This document shows, one piece after another, positions 52,397-61,046 of a stretch of DNA of 64,000 bases; position 1 is the stretch's first letter; every line of letters starts with the position of its first letter. The DNA is from Streptomyces sp. NBC_01267. GTDB lineage: Bacteria > Actinomycetota > Actinomycetes > Streptomycetales > Streptomycetaceae. The position numbers and the translations under genes are program-made. Below the pieces are notes generated by a model. That model did no database searches. It was not told the DNA's origin and worked only from the letters and a program-made list of their open reading frames with translations. The stretch spans positions 620,001 to 684,000 of the forward strand of contig NZ_CP108455.1 in assembly GCF_036241575.1 (NCBI RefSeq), read 5' to 3'.

Positions 52397-54148
52397 TCAC
52401 GACACCGAGAGGTCGTCGCCGTAGACGGAACCCTGTCCGTACCAGCCGTGCAGATACACGGTGACCGAACCCGACGCGTCCGTGGTGAACGGGACCGACA
52501 GCTTCGACCAGCCGCTGGAGCTGGTCCAGGCACTGCCGGTCGCCCCGCCCCGTACGCCCAGGTAGGCGTAGTCGCCCTGGACCCAACCGCTCAGCGTGTA
52601 GGCCTTGTTGGGTGCGAGGGTGAGGGTCTGCGCGCACTCGCCGAGCTGGGAGGCGGAGGGGGCCGTCTTCACCGCGTGGGTGCCGCCGTGGGCCGGGGTG
52701 GCGACCACCGAGGCGCCGCTCTCACAGGTCCACGGTGACAGCGAACCGCTCTCGAAGTTGCCGTTCACCAGCGATCCGGTACTGCCGCCGGGCCCGGACA
52801 CGGTCAGCGTGAAGGTGCTGGAGTGGCTGACCGAGCCCGCGGTGCCGGTGATCGTGATCGGGTACGTACCGGGTGCGGCCGTCGCCGAGGCACTGACCGT
52901 GAGCTTCGACGTGCCGCCCGCGGTGACCGATGCGGGGCTGAGCGCCGCCGTCACCCCGGCAGGTGCGCCGGTGGCCTTCAGCGTCACGGACTGCGCGGCG
53001 CCGGAGGTGACCGCGGTGCTCACGGTCGAGGTGGTCGTCCCGCCCGGGTCCACGGACGCCGAGCCGGGCGCCGCGGAGAGCGAGAAGTCGTCGGTCGCCG
53101 GAGCGCCGCCGCCGGTGAAGGGCTCGAAGGTGTGGCTGAAGTACCACGGGTCCTGCGCGATGCCCGAGCAGGTGTCCGAGCCGCCCGTGCCGGGACAGCC
53201 GCCGTTGTCACGCTGGAGCGCCCAGAAGGACAGGGTGTTGATCCCCTTGGACGTGGCCCAGTTGTAGACGGAGGTGGCGTCGGCCGTGGTGAAGGTCTCG
53301 GCGGCGCCGAAGTCGTCGATGCCCGGCATCTCGATGACGCCGATCATCCCCCAGAGCTGTGCCGCGGTCTTCGTCGGGTAGAGCGAGGCCAGCTGCCCCT
53401 CCAGTCCGGTGGTCGCGGTCTGGGTGTCGGTCGCCATGTTGTGCGAAGCGTTGTCGTAGTAGTCGAACGTCATGAGGTTGACGACATCGACCTTGGCGCC
53501 GTAGGTGTTCGCGCTCTTCAGGACGGCGAGTCCGCTGCTCGCGAGCCCGCTCGTGGTGGTGGGCAGGGTGTAGGAGATCTGGACCGTACGGCCGTTGGCG
53601 GCTGCCCAGTCCTGCACCTTCTTGATCGCCTGGTTACGGCGGTCGATGCCCGCCTTGTTGGTCAGCGAGTTGTCCTCGATGTCCATGTCCAGGCGGGACA
53701 CGTCGTAGGTGGTGATGACCTTCTCGTACGCCGCGGCGATGGAATCCACATCGGTGCAGCTGTCGGCTATCTCGGTGCTGCCGTTGTCCGCCGCGTAGCC
53801 ACCGAAGGACGGGATCACATCGCCGCCGCGCGACCGCATGGTGGTGATGTCCGAGCCGTACACCGAGGAGGAGACGGGCTGGCCGGTGTCGCCGTTCCAG
53901 TACGGGGTGCAGGAGCCGCGCGCCTCGGTCTGGAGGAAGGCCATGGTCAGGTACTTGGCGCCGGACTGCTGTGACAGGTCCGCGAGGCTGTCGCCGTTGT
54001 ACGCCTCGAAGTACGGGGCGAAGACGTGGGCGGGCAGGGGGGCCGCGGCAGCGTGCGCCGCGCCGCCGCCCAGCACGACCATGCCCGCGGATGCCGCGGC
54101 GGTCGCCAGGGTGGTCAGCAGGGCGCGTGCAGATCTCTTACGTCTCAT
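52397..54148 (-). CDS. Secreted GH18 chitinase with C-terminal binding module
   Basis: Extracellular chitinase of 583 residues. The signal peptide has a basic start (RRKRSARALLTTLATAA) and AHA-type site. The GH18 barrel (about 38-350) has the DxDxE motif LDMDIED with Asp154, Asp156 and catalytic Glu158. An Ig-like repeat domain (about 375-465, TLKATGAPAGVTAALSPASV) follows, then a C-terminal carbohydrate-binding module (NGNFESGSLSPWTCESG). The ATG at 54146-54148 follows GGGAG. It is divergent from another chitinase, with a dre box in its promoter (TTGACG complement of 54212-54217, AATCAT complement of 54189-54194). Confidence 0.92.
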   Translation of the reverse strand: MRRKRSARALLTTLATAAASAGMVVLGGGAAHAAAAPLPAHVFAPYFEAYNGDSLADLSQQSGAKYLTMAFLQTEARGSCTPYWNGDTGQPVSSSVYGSDITTMRSRGGDVIPSFGGYAADNGSTEIADSCTDVDSIAAAYEKVITTYDVSRLDMDIEDNSLTNKAGIDRRNQAIKKVQDWAAANGRTVQISYTLPTTTSGLASSGLAVLKSANTYGAKVDVVNLMTFDYYDNASHNMATDTQTATTGLEGQLASLYPTKTAAQLWGMIGVIEMPGIDDFGAAETFTTADATSVYNWATSKGINTLSFWALQRDNGGCPGTGGSDTCSGIAQDPWYFSHTFEPFTGGGAPATDDFSLSAAPGSASVDPGGTTTSTVSTAVTSGAAQSVTLKATGAPAGVTAALSPASVTAGGTSKLTVSASATAAPGTYPITITGTAGSVSHSSTFTLTVSGPGGSTGSLVNGNFESGSLSPWTCESGASVVATPAHGGTHAVKTAPSASQLGECAQTLTLAPNKAYTLSGWVQGDYAYLGVRGGATGSAWTSSSGWSKLSVPFTTDASGSVTVYLHGWYGQGSVYGDDLSVS

Positions 54149-54191
54149 GGGGGCTCCCAGTAGGTGGGACAACGGACGGATCGGGCCCATG

Positions 54192-54207
54192 ATTGGTCTG
54201 GACCATA
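54192..54207. promoter_or_regulatory. dre-type DasR box, minus-strand chitinase promoter
   Basis: TGGTCTGGACCA (54194-54205) differs from the dre core TGGTCTAGACCA at one position. It sits entirely inside the 17-bp spacer of a minus-strand promoter with TTGACG (54212-54217) and AATCAT (54189-54194). DasR, the GntR-family repressor of chitin and N-acetylglucosamine genes, binds such sites in Streptomyces. Confidence 0.8.
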
Positions 54208-54358
54208 AGCGCGTCAAGGGTCCAGGCCACTTCATTTCGGAGTGTTTGCCTTGCGACACCGTTCGCCACGCGCTCGATTGACGGTCCATCAGGTTCGAGG
54301 AAAGGCCCCGCTCGACCTCCCCCGCGTCACCATTCCCGGACCCGGGGTGCCCGGAGTA

Positions 54359-54391
54359 TTGACAACCCTATTGGTCTGGACCACCTTTTAG
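54359..54391. promoter_or_regulatory. dre-type DasR box, plus-strand chitinase promoter
   Basis: A second TGGTCTGGACCA (54372-54383) lies 8 bp downstream of TTGACA (54359-54364) and covers the spacer of the plus-strand promoter; TTTTAG (54386-54391) or an overlapping hexamer is the probable -10. Layout mirrors the box for the divergent chitinase. Confidence 0.8.
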
Positions 54392-54458
54392 CTCCAGCGG
54401 TGGCCACCGTCCGAGCAGCTCCACTTCCGACACCCGACCTCACCCCCGGAGGCCCCTC

Positions 54459-56168
54459 GTGGACCGTGCACCACTCGCCCGAAGATCCTGGCTCGGCGGC
54501 GCGCTGGCCGTCATCGCAGCCGCCGCCCTGTCGGTCGCCGGTCTGACCGGCACCGCGCAGGCCGCTGACATCGACGTCGCCAAGAACGGGGGTTTCGAGT
54601 CCGGCCTGTCCAACTGGACCTGTTCCGCAGGGAGCGGGGCCGTCGTTTCCTCGCCCGTGCACAGCGGGAGCGCGGCACTCCAGGCCACTCCGTCCGGGCA
54701 GGACACCGCGCAGTGCACGCAGACCGTGGCCGTGCAGCCCAATTCGACATACACACTGAGCAGTTGGGTGCAGGGCAGCTACGTCTACCTCGGCGCGAGC
54801 GGTACCGGTACCACCGACGTCTCCACCTGGACGCCCGGCGCGTCCTCGTGGAGCCAGCTGTCCACCAGCTTCAGGACCGGCGCGTCGACCACGTCCGTCA
54901 CGGTCTACACCCACGGCTGGTACGGACAGCCGGCCTACTACGCGGACGACCTCACCGTGCTCGGTCCGGACGGCGGCGGGGGCGGCGATCCCACACCGAC
55001 GGTCCCGGCCGCGCCCGGCGGGCTGCAGGTCGGGTCCGTCACCAAGTCCTCGGTGGATCTCTCCTGGAGCCCGTCGTCCGGTGCGACCGGCTACAACGTC
55101 TACCGGGACGGGTCCAAGATCCAGTCGTCGACCGGCGCCTCGGCCACGGTGTCCGGGCTGTCGGCCAGCACCTCGTACCAGTTCCAGGTCACGGCGACCA
55201 ACTCCGCGGGCGAGTCCGCGAAGTCCGCGGCCGTCACCGGGCAGACCTCCGCGGACAGCGGCGGCGGGACCGGCGGGGGTTCCGTACCCAAGCACGCGGT
55301 GACGGGCTACTGGCAGAACTTCAACAACGGCGCGGCCGTCCAGAAGCTCAGCGACGTACCCGCGGACTACGACATCATCGCGGTCGCCTTCGCCGACGCG
55401 ACCTCCACACCCGGCGCCGTCTCCTTCACCCTGGACTCGGCCGGACTCGGCGGCTACACCACCGACCAGTTCAAAGCCGACATCAAGGCAAAACAGGCCG
55501 CCGGTAAATCCGTCATCATCTCCATCGGCGGCCAGAACGGCACCATCTCGGTCTCCGACTCCACCTCGGCCACCAACTTCGCCAACTCCGTGTACACACT
55601 GATGCAGGAGTACGGATTCAACGGCGTCGACATCGACCTGGAGAACGGCGTCAACTCCACCTACATGTCACAGGCGCTGAAGTCCCTCTCGGCAAAGGCC
55701 GGCTCGGGCCTCGTCATCACCATGGCCCCGCAGACCATCGACATGCAGTCCACATCCAACGAGTACTTCAAGACCGCACTCAACATCAAGAACATCCTCA
55801 CCGTCGTCAACATGCAGTACTACAACAGCGGTTCGATGCTCGGCTGCGACGGCAACGTCTACTCCCAGGGCACCGTGGACTTCCTCACCGCACTCGCCTG
55901 CATCCAGCTGCAAGGCGGCCTCGACCCCTCACAGGTCGGCCTGGGCGTACCCGCCTCCAGCAGCGCGGCAGGCAGCGGCTACGTGTCACCGAGCGTCGTC
56001 AACAACGCGCTGGACTGTCTCACCAAGGGAACGGGCTGCGGCTCGTTCAAGCCCTCGAAGACCTACCCGGGACTGCGTGGCGCCATGACCTGGTCGACCA
56101 ACTGGGACGCCACATCGGGCAACGCCTGGTCACGTGCGGTCGGACCGCACGTCCACGCGCTGCCGTAG
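54459..56168 (+). CDS. Secreted GH18 chitinase with N-terminal binding module and FnIII
   Basis: Extracellular chitinase of 569 residues. Signal peptide ARRSWLGGALAVIAAAALSV with AQA cleavage. An N-terminal carbohydrate-binding module (about 38-172, NGGFESGLSNWTCSAG) is related to the C-terminal module of the divergent chitinase. A Gly-rich linker, one fibronectin III domain (about 185-268) and the GH18 barrel (about 285-565) follow. The catalytic DGVDIDLE has Asp391, Asp393, Glu395. The GTG start has GGAGG 6 nt upstream. FnIII plus GH18 is the common actinobacterial arrangement. Confidence 0.93.
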   Translation: MDRAPLARRSWLGGALAVIAAAALSVAGLTGTAQAADIDVAKNGGFESGLSNWTCSAGSGAVVSSPVHSGSAALQATPSGQDTAQCTQTVAVQPNSTYTLSSWVQGSYVYLGASGTGTTDVSTWTPGASSWSQLSTSFRTGASTTSVTVYTHGWYGQPAYYADDLTVLGPDGGGGGDPTPTVPAAPGGLQVGSVTKSSVDLSWSPSSGATGYNVYRDGSKIQSSTGASATVSGLSASTSYQFQVTATNSAGESAKSAAVTGQTSADSGGGTGGGSVPKHAVTGYWQNFNNGAAVQKLSDVPADYDIIAVAFADATSTPGAVSFTLDSAGLGGYTTDQFKADIKAKQAAGKSVIISIGGQNGTISVSDSTSATNFANSVYTLMQEYGFNGVDIDLENGVNSTYMSQALKSLSAKAGSGLVITMAPQTIDMQSTSNEYFKTALNIKNILTVVNMQYYNSGSMLGCDGNVYSQGTVDFLTALACIQLQGGLDPSQVGLGVPASSSAAGSGYVSPSVVNNALDCLTKGTGCGSFKPSKTYPGLRGAMTWSTNWDATSGNAWSRAVGPHVHALP

Positions 56169-56200
56169 TTCCGTAGTTCCTGGTACGTCCTCCGCAGACG

Positions 56201-56238
56201 CGAAGCAGCGCCACCGCTCCCCCGGTGGCGCTGCTTCG
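56201..56238. terminator. 15-bp terminator hairpin
   Basis: CGAAGCAGCGCCACC (56201-56215) pairs perfectly with GGTGGCGCTGCTTCG (56224-56238), loop 8 nt. It separates the convergent chitinase and methyltransferase genes. Confidence 0.85.
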
Positions 56239-56243
56239 GCCGG

Positions 56244-57011
56244 TCATTCCTTGCGCGCGACCACGAGCCGCCAGTTCGGGCTCCCGTCGGCGCGGCGGCC
56301 GAACTCCTCCAGCGGCAGCAGCCGTACGGAGAACCCCGCCCCGGTCAGGTCCTCCCGTACCCCGCCCAGCGGGAAGGTCCGGTAGTACATGACGAACGGT
56401 GGCCGCCACACGAGATTGCGTACGCGCATCACCGCGTCGAAGCCGAGCAGCGTCCAGTACAGCGGATCGCGGAGGGTCTGCGGTGCGCCGACGGGGAAGG
56501 CGAAGACCCCGCCGGGGCGCAGCGCGCGGTGCACCCCGGCGAAGAGGCCGGGCCGTTCGGCGGGCAGGAAGTGCCCGAACGCCCCGAAGCTCACCGCCAG
56601 GTCGAAGGCCTCGTCGAAGGGAAGGGCGCGGGCGTCGGCCCGTACCCACTCCGCGGAGGGCGGTGGTGCGCCCGCGTCGTTCTGCCGGGCCGCGGCCAGC
56701 ATGCCGGCGCTGAAATCCACTCCGGTGATCCGCTCCGTACACAGCGGGCGCAGCACCCGCATCCCTGCCCCGGTGCCGCAGCAGACGTCGACACCCGCCG
56801 TGAACGGGCCGAGGGGCCGCAGGGTCCCGGTGACCGCGTCGAGGAGGCGGTCGGGGGTACGGAAGGGGGTCACGTCGAACTTCGGCGCCAGCAGGTCGTA
56901 GCCGTGCTCGATCGACGAGAGCGCCTGCACGGTCAGCTCACGAAAGGTGGGGCCCTTCGGCGCGAGCGGTCCCCGGTCACCGAAGAGCACTGCCTTGGCC
57001 TGCGCGAACAT
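56244..57011 (-). CDS. Class I SAM-dependent methyltransferase
   Basis: Methyltransferase of 255 residues. Motif I is GVDVCCGTGAGMRVL, with ITGVDFSAGMLAAAR (acidic strand 2), WVRADARALPFDEAFDLAVS and LRPGGVFAFPV. This matches the Methyltransf_11/25 type acting on small molecules or lipids. ATG 57009-57011 is taken as start, with AAGGTGG upstream. It stands alone between a chitinase and pobA; nothing indicates the substrate. Confidence 0.82.
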   Translation of the reverse strand: MFAQAKAVLFGDRGPLAPKGPTFRELTVQALSSIEHGYDLLAPKFDVTPFRTPDRLLDAVTGTLRPLGPFTAGVDVCCGTGAGMRVLRPLCTERITGVDFSAGMLAAARQNDAGAPPPSAEWVRADARALPFDEAFDLAVSFGAFGHFLPAERPGLFAGVHRALRPGGVFAFPVGAPQTLRDPLYWTLLGFDAVMRVRNLVWRPPFVMYYRTFPLGGVREDLTGAGFSVRLLPLEEFGRRADGSPNWRLVVARKE

Positions 57012-57151
57012 CCAGCTACCACCTTCGGACTCGGCTCCACACCAGCGGTCCGCGCCGGGTGGGTCTCCTTGTCCACAGACTACGTAGGCGGAGTGTGGCC
57101 TCCCGCCACCGGCAGGCCGCACTCCGGCACCGAGACGATCCCCGCAGCCGG

Positions 57152-58363
57152 TCAGCCGATGGGCAACCCCGCGTAGTTCTCCGCCAGTTCGGCTGCGGCG
57201 TGGCCGGACCCGGCGATTCTGTCCAGCTGCGAGACCTGCAGCCGGGTGGTGAACTCGTCCTGTTCCGGATCGACGTGCAAGGTGGTGGTCATGAACCAGG
57301 AGAAGTGCTCGGCACGCCAGACGCGACGCAGGCAGGTGTCCGAATAGGCGTCGAGAAGATCGTCGTTCCCCGTGCTCTGCAGCCGGGCGAAGGCACGGGC
57401 GAGGACGACGACGTCGGAAACCGCCAGGTTGAGTCCCTTGGCACCGGTCGGCGGCACGATGTGAGCGGCGTCTCCGGCCAGCAGTATCCGGCCCCAGCGC
57501 ATCGGTTCGGTCACCTGGCTGCGCAGGGGCACCACCGATTTCGAGGTGATGGGGCCGCGCCGCAGCTTCCAGTCACCGGCGACGGCGAAGCGGGCGTCGA
57601 GTTCGTCCCAGATCCGTTCGTCGGACCACTGCGCCGGGTCCGTTCCGTTGGGTACCTGGAGGTAGAGCCTGCTGACGGTCTCCGAGCGCATGCTGTGCAG
57701 GGCGAATCCCCGCTCCGAATGGGCGTACACCAACTCGTCGACGGACGGGGGCACATCGGCGAGGATGCCGAGCCAGGAGTAGGGGTACACCCGCTCGTAG
57801 CTACGCCGGTGTTCTTCCGGGACGGCGGTGCGGGTCACCCCGTGGAATCCGTCGCAGCCGACCACGTAGTCACAGGCCAGCGTGGAATCGCGGCCCTGGT
57901 GGGTGTAGTGGATGACGGGCCGGTCGGTGTCCGCTCCGGTGACCGCGGTGACCGTGGCCTCGAAGAGCAGCTCGGGGCCGTCGGCGAGCTGGAGGGCTAT
58001 CAGGTCCTTGACCACCTCGGTCTGCGCGTACACCCAGACCTTCCGACCGCCGGTCAGGGCGGGAAGGTCGATGCGGTGACCGCGTCCGCCCCAGCGCAGC
58101 TCGATGCCGTCGTGGGCGAGTCCCTCACGGTCCAGCCGGTCCGCCGCGCCGCAGGCGCGCAGCGCGTCCACCGTGCCCTGTTCCAGGATCCCGGCGCGCT
58201 GGCGCTGTTCGGCGTAGGCCCGGTCGCGGCTCTCCAGGACCACGCACTCCACACCGGCCTGGTGCAGCAGCCGGGCGAGCAGCAGCCCGGCCGGCCCGGC
58301 GCCGACTATGCCGACGGTCGTACGGCCGGTGGTCCGGGCGGAACGGGTGGTGGTGCCGGTCAT
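57152..58363 (-). CDS. pobA: 4-hydroxybenzoate 3-monooxygenase
   Basis: Flavoprotein hydroxylase of 403 residues converting 4-hydroxybenzoate to protocatechuate with NAD(P)H and oxygen. FAD motifs are GIVGAGPAGLLLARLLH, the DG motif VVGCDGFHGVTR and the GD motif LLAGDAAHIVPPTGAKGLNL. PobA-like segments include ESRDRAYAEQRQRAGILEQG and YSWLGILADVPPS. The start overlaps the pcaL stop by 4 bp. It is the last gene of the pca operon here, feeding the ring-cleavage substrate of PcaGH. Confidence 0.94.
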   Translation of the reverse strand: MTGTTTRSARTTGRTTVGIVGAGPAGLLLARLLHQAGVECVVLESRDRAYAEQRQRAGILEQGTVDALRACGAADRLDREGLAHDGIELRWGGRGHRIDLPALTGGRKVWVYAQTEVVKDLIALQLADGPELLFEATVTAVTGADTDRPVIHYTHQGRDSTLACDYVVGCDGFHGVTRTAVPEEHRRSYERVYPYSWLGILADVPPSVDELVYAHSERGFALHSMRSETVSRLYLQVPNGTDPAQWSDERIWDELDARFAVAGDWKLRRGPITSKSVVPLRSQVTEPMRWGRILLAGDAAHIVPPTGAKGLNLAVSDVVVLARAFARLQSTGNDDLLDAYSDTCLRRVWRAEHFSWFMTTTLHVDPEQDEFTTRLQVSQLDRIAGSGHAAAELAENYAGLPIG

Positions 58364-59538
58364 CGGTCGTTCTCCTCTTCCTGCAGGATCCGGTCCGCGA
58401 TCGCGAACGCGGTGTTGGCCGCGGGTACACCGCAGTACACGGCCGACTGGAGCAGCACTTCCTGGATCTCCTCGTGGGTGAGTCCGTTGCGGCGCGCGGC
58501 GCGGATGTGCAGGGCGAGTTCGTCGTGGTGTCCGCGGGCGATCAGCGCGGTGAGGGTGATGCAGCTGCGCGTACGGCGGTCGAGGCCGGGGCGGGTCCAG
58601 ATCTCGCCCCAGGCGTAGCGGGTGATCAGGTCCTGGAACGGGGCGGTGAACGCGCTGGTGGCGGCGGACGCCCGTGCCACGTGCGCGGCGCCGAGCACGG
58701 CCCCGCGTACTTCCGTCCCTGCGGCGCGGACGGCCGCCCGCCCGTCGTCGGCCGGCTGCCCGCCCGGGGCTCCGCCCAGGTGCCCGTTCAGTGCGGCGAG
58801 TACCCGGTCGGGTTGCTCGGCGGCGGCGAGATGGGACGCTTCCGGGATTTCGACGAGTGCGGCGCCGGGGATGCCGTCGGCCAGTTCCCTGGCGTGCGCG
58901 ACCGGGGTGGCCGGGTCGTCGCGTCCGGCGACGACGAGGGTGGGCGCCTCGATCCGGGCCAGCGTTCCCCGCAGATCGAACGCGGCGAGGGCGTCGCAGC
59001 AGGCCGCGTATCCGGCGGGGGCGGTGGCCCGTAGGTCGTCGACCAGGGCGTTCGCGGTGGGTGTTCCGGCGAAGGCCGGGGTGAACCAGCGGGTGGCGGC
59101 GCCGGATGCGACGGCTTCGGTGCCGTGGGCGCGTACCTCGGCGGCGCGCTCGTGCCAGCCGGCTGGTTCGCCGAAGCGCGCCGAGGAGCAGACGAGGGCC
59201 AGCGAGGTGACCCGTGCGGGATGGTGCACGGCGAGCCAGGCGCCGACCGCGCCGCCCAGGGACACACCCGCGTAGGCGAACCTGTCGATGCGGAGGCTGT
59301 CGGCCAGGGCGAGCACGAGCCCGGCCAGATCGGCGACGGTCGTGGTGCCGGAGGTGGGCAGGGCATCCACCGGGGTGCCGCCATGACCGGGCAGATCCCA
59401 GCGGACGACGTGATGGTGCCGGGCCAGCGCGGGCACCTGCGCGTCCCACAGCGCGAGTGAGGTGCCGAGCGAGGGGCCGAGGAGCAGCGCGGGCGCGTCG
59501 GCGGATCCGTCGGCCCGGTGGTGCAGGAGAGGGGTCAT
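58360..59538 (-). CDS. pcaL: Fused 3-oxoadipate enol-lactonase / carboxymuconolactone decarboxylase
   Basis: Bifunctional protein of 392 residues. The N-terminal alpha/beta hydrolase (PcaD, about 1-258) has the nucleophile Ser93 in YAGVSLGGAVG and HRADGSADAPALLLGPSLGT. The C-terminal PcaC domain (about 275-390) has TRYAWGEIWTRPGLDRRTRS and HEEIQEVLLQSAVYCGVPAA. It decarboxylates gamma-carboxymuconolactone and hydrolyses the enol-lactone to 3-oxoadipate. Overlaps with pcaB and pobA (ATGA) show tight coupling. The fusion is standard in actinobacteria. Confidence 0.94.
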   Translation of the reverse strand: MTPLLHHRADGSADAPALLLGPSLGTSLALWDAQVPALARHHHVVRWDLPGHGGTPVDALPTSGTTTVADLAGLVLALADSLRIDRFAYAGVSLGGAVGAWLAVHHPARVTSLALVCSSARFGEPAGWHERAAEVRAHGTEAVASGAATRWFTPAFAGTPTANALVDDLRATAPAGYAACCDALAAFDLRGTLARIEAPTLVVAGRDDPATPVAHARELADGIPGAALVEIPEASHLAAAEQPDRVLAALNGHLGGAPGGQPADDGRAAVRAAGTEVRGAVLGAAHVARASAATSAFTAPFQDLITRYAWGEIWTRPGLDRRTRSCITLTALIARGHHDELALHIRAARRNGLTHEEIQEVLLQSAVYCGVPAANTAFAIADRILQEEENDR

Positions 59539-61046
59539 GAGCGGTGGTCCTCTGGGGTGACATCGTCGGGTACGGATGTGGCGTCGTACGTGTGCGGGGG
59601 TGCGGCGGGCGTGGGTGCGGCCCGCGTGGGTGCGGCCCGCGTGGGTGCGGTGTGCGCAGCTGCGGCCCGCGTGGGTGCGGTGGCTCCGGGCGGGGCGGTG
59701 CGTCGGTGCCGCAGGGCGCGGTCCGTCAGCGCGGTGGCCGCGCCGAGATGGCCGGTGGGGTCGAGCAGTTCCTTCAGCTGCGCTCCGGAGAGCGACCCGG
59801 CGAGTGCGGGTTCACCGGCGAGCGCCTCTGCCAGCGGTAGCGCCCCGGCGGCGGCCCGGCGCGAGGCGCGGGTCAGCAGTCGCCGCGCTTCGCCTCGTCC
59901 CACCAGCGGTTCGAATGCGGCGACCAGCCGCTCGGAGACGATCAGGCCCGAGGTCAGATCGAGATGCTCGCGCATCGTGCGCCGTGCGACCCGCAGCCCG
60001 GCGGCGAGTTCGACCGCGTCCCGTGCCGCTCCCCCGGCCAGCCGCAGTGCCTGGCGCAGGGGCTGCCACTCGGCGTGCCAGGCCCCTGCCGGGCGTTCGT
60101 CCTCAGCCACCATCGATCCGTACAACACAGCTGCCAGGGAGGGGAGTTGGCGTGCGGCGGCAGCGATGAGGGTGGCGCGCACCGGGTTGGCCTTGTGCGG
60201 CATCGCGGACGAGCCGCCGCCCGAGCCCTCGGCCACTTCGGCGATCTCCGTACGCGACAGCACCAGCACATCGGCGGCGATCTTGCCGAGCCCCCCGCCG
60301 GTCAGTGCCAGCGCGCCGCCCAGCTCAGCCACGGGCGTGCGCAGCACGTGCCACGGCAGCACGGGCTCGGCGAGGCCGCACTCCGCGGCGAAGCGCGCGG
60401 CGAGCGGCAGGGCGTGCTCCCCGAAGGCCGCCAATGTCCCGGCGGCACCGCCCAGTTGGGCGGGGAGTGGGACGGCGCCGAGCCGGTCGCGGGCGTCGAG
60501 TACCAGCTCGCGCCAGCCTGCGGCCTTGAGGCCGAAGGTGGTGGGGACGGCCTGCTGCGTCAGGGTCCGGCCGGGCATCGGAGTGGCGCGGTGTTCGGCC
60601 GCCAGCCGGGCGAGTGCTTCCGCCGCGCGGTCCAGATCCGCCGTGATCAGCACTCTCGCCCGGTGGGCGACCAGCATGGCCGCCGTGTCGAGGATGTCCT
60701 GGCTGGTGGCCCCGCGGTGGACGTGGGCCGCGTACCGCTCGGGTACCGCGCGGGTGAGTGCGGCGATCAGCGGAATCACCGGGTTGCCGCCCGCGCGGGC
60801 GCTCACCGCCAGCGCCCGCAGGTCGAAATCTGCGGCCCGCGCCGCCCGGCCGACCGCGTCGGCGGCCTCGGCGGGGACCAGGCCGAGGGCTGCCTGCGCG
60901 CGCGTCAGCGCCGCCTCGGCGTCCAGCATGCCCTGGAGGAACGCCTGGTCGCCGGTCGCTTCCTCGACCGGCGAACCGGCCCAGCCGGGGCCCAGCAGTC
61001 CGACGTCGGAGGGGCCGGGGAGGGTGCCGGAGTCAGTGGAAGTCAA
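59535..61046 (-). CDS. pcaB: 3-carboxy-cis,cis-muconate cycloisomerase with repeat tail
   Basis: Fumarase/aspartase-fold cycloisomerase of 503 residues. The signature GSSAMPHKANPVRA is complete, and HRGATSQDILDTAAMLVA and TLTQQAVPTTFGLKAAGWRE are conserved. The TTG at 61044-61046 is the only sensible start, with AGGAG about 10 nt upstream and 14 nt overlap with pcaG. The normal fold should end near residue 450. The last 50 residues are a low-complexity tail rich in PTRAA-like repeats, encoded by 15-bp tandem repeats at 59596-59685. Confidence 0.92.
   Translation of the reverse strand: MTSTDSGTLPGPSDVGLLGPGWAGSPVEEATGDQAFLQGMLDAEAALTRAQAALGLVPAEAADAVGRAARAADFDLRALAVSARAGGNPVIPLIAALTRAVPERYAAHVHRGATSQDILDTAAMLVAHRARVLITADLDRAAEALARLAAEHRATPMPGRTLTQQAVPTTFGLKAAGWRELVLDARDRLGAVPLPAQLGGAAGTLAAFGEHALPLAARFAAECGLAEPVLPWHVLRTPVAELGGALALTGGGLGKIAADVLVLSRTEIAEVAEGSGGGSSAMPHKANPVRATLIAAAARQLPSLAAVLYGSMVAEDERPAGAWHAEWQPLRQALRLAGGAARDAVELAAGLRVARRTMREHLDLTSGLIVSERLVAAFEPLVGRGEARRLLTRASRRAAAGALPLAEALAGEPALAGSLSGAQLKELLDPTGHLGAATALTDRALRHRRTAPPGATAPTRAAAAHTAPTRAAPTRAAPTPAAPPHTYDATSVPDDVTPEDHRS

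Noticed and set aside
54189..54391. The chitinase palindromes as tandem ChiR-type direct repeats
   Set aside because: The two copies are about 178 bp apart, each a single inverted repeat matching dre, rather than a 12-bp direct repeat pair.
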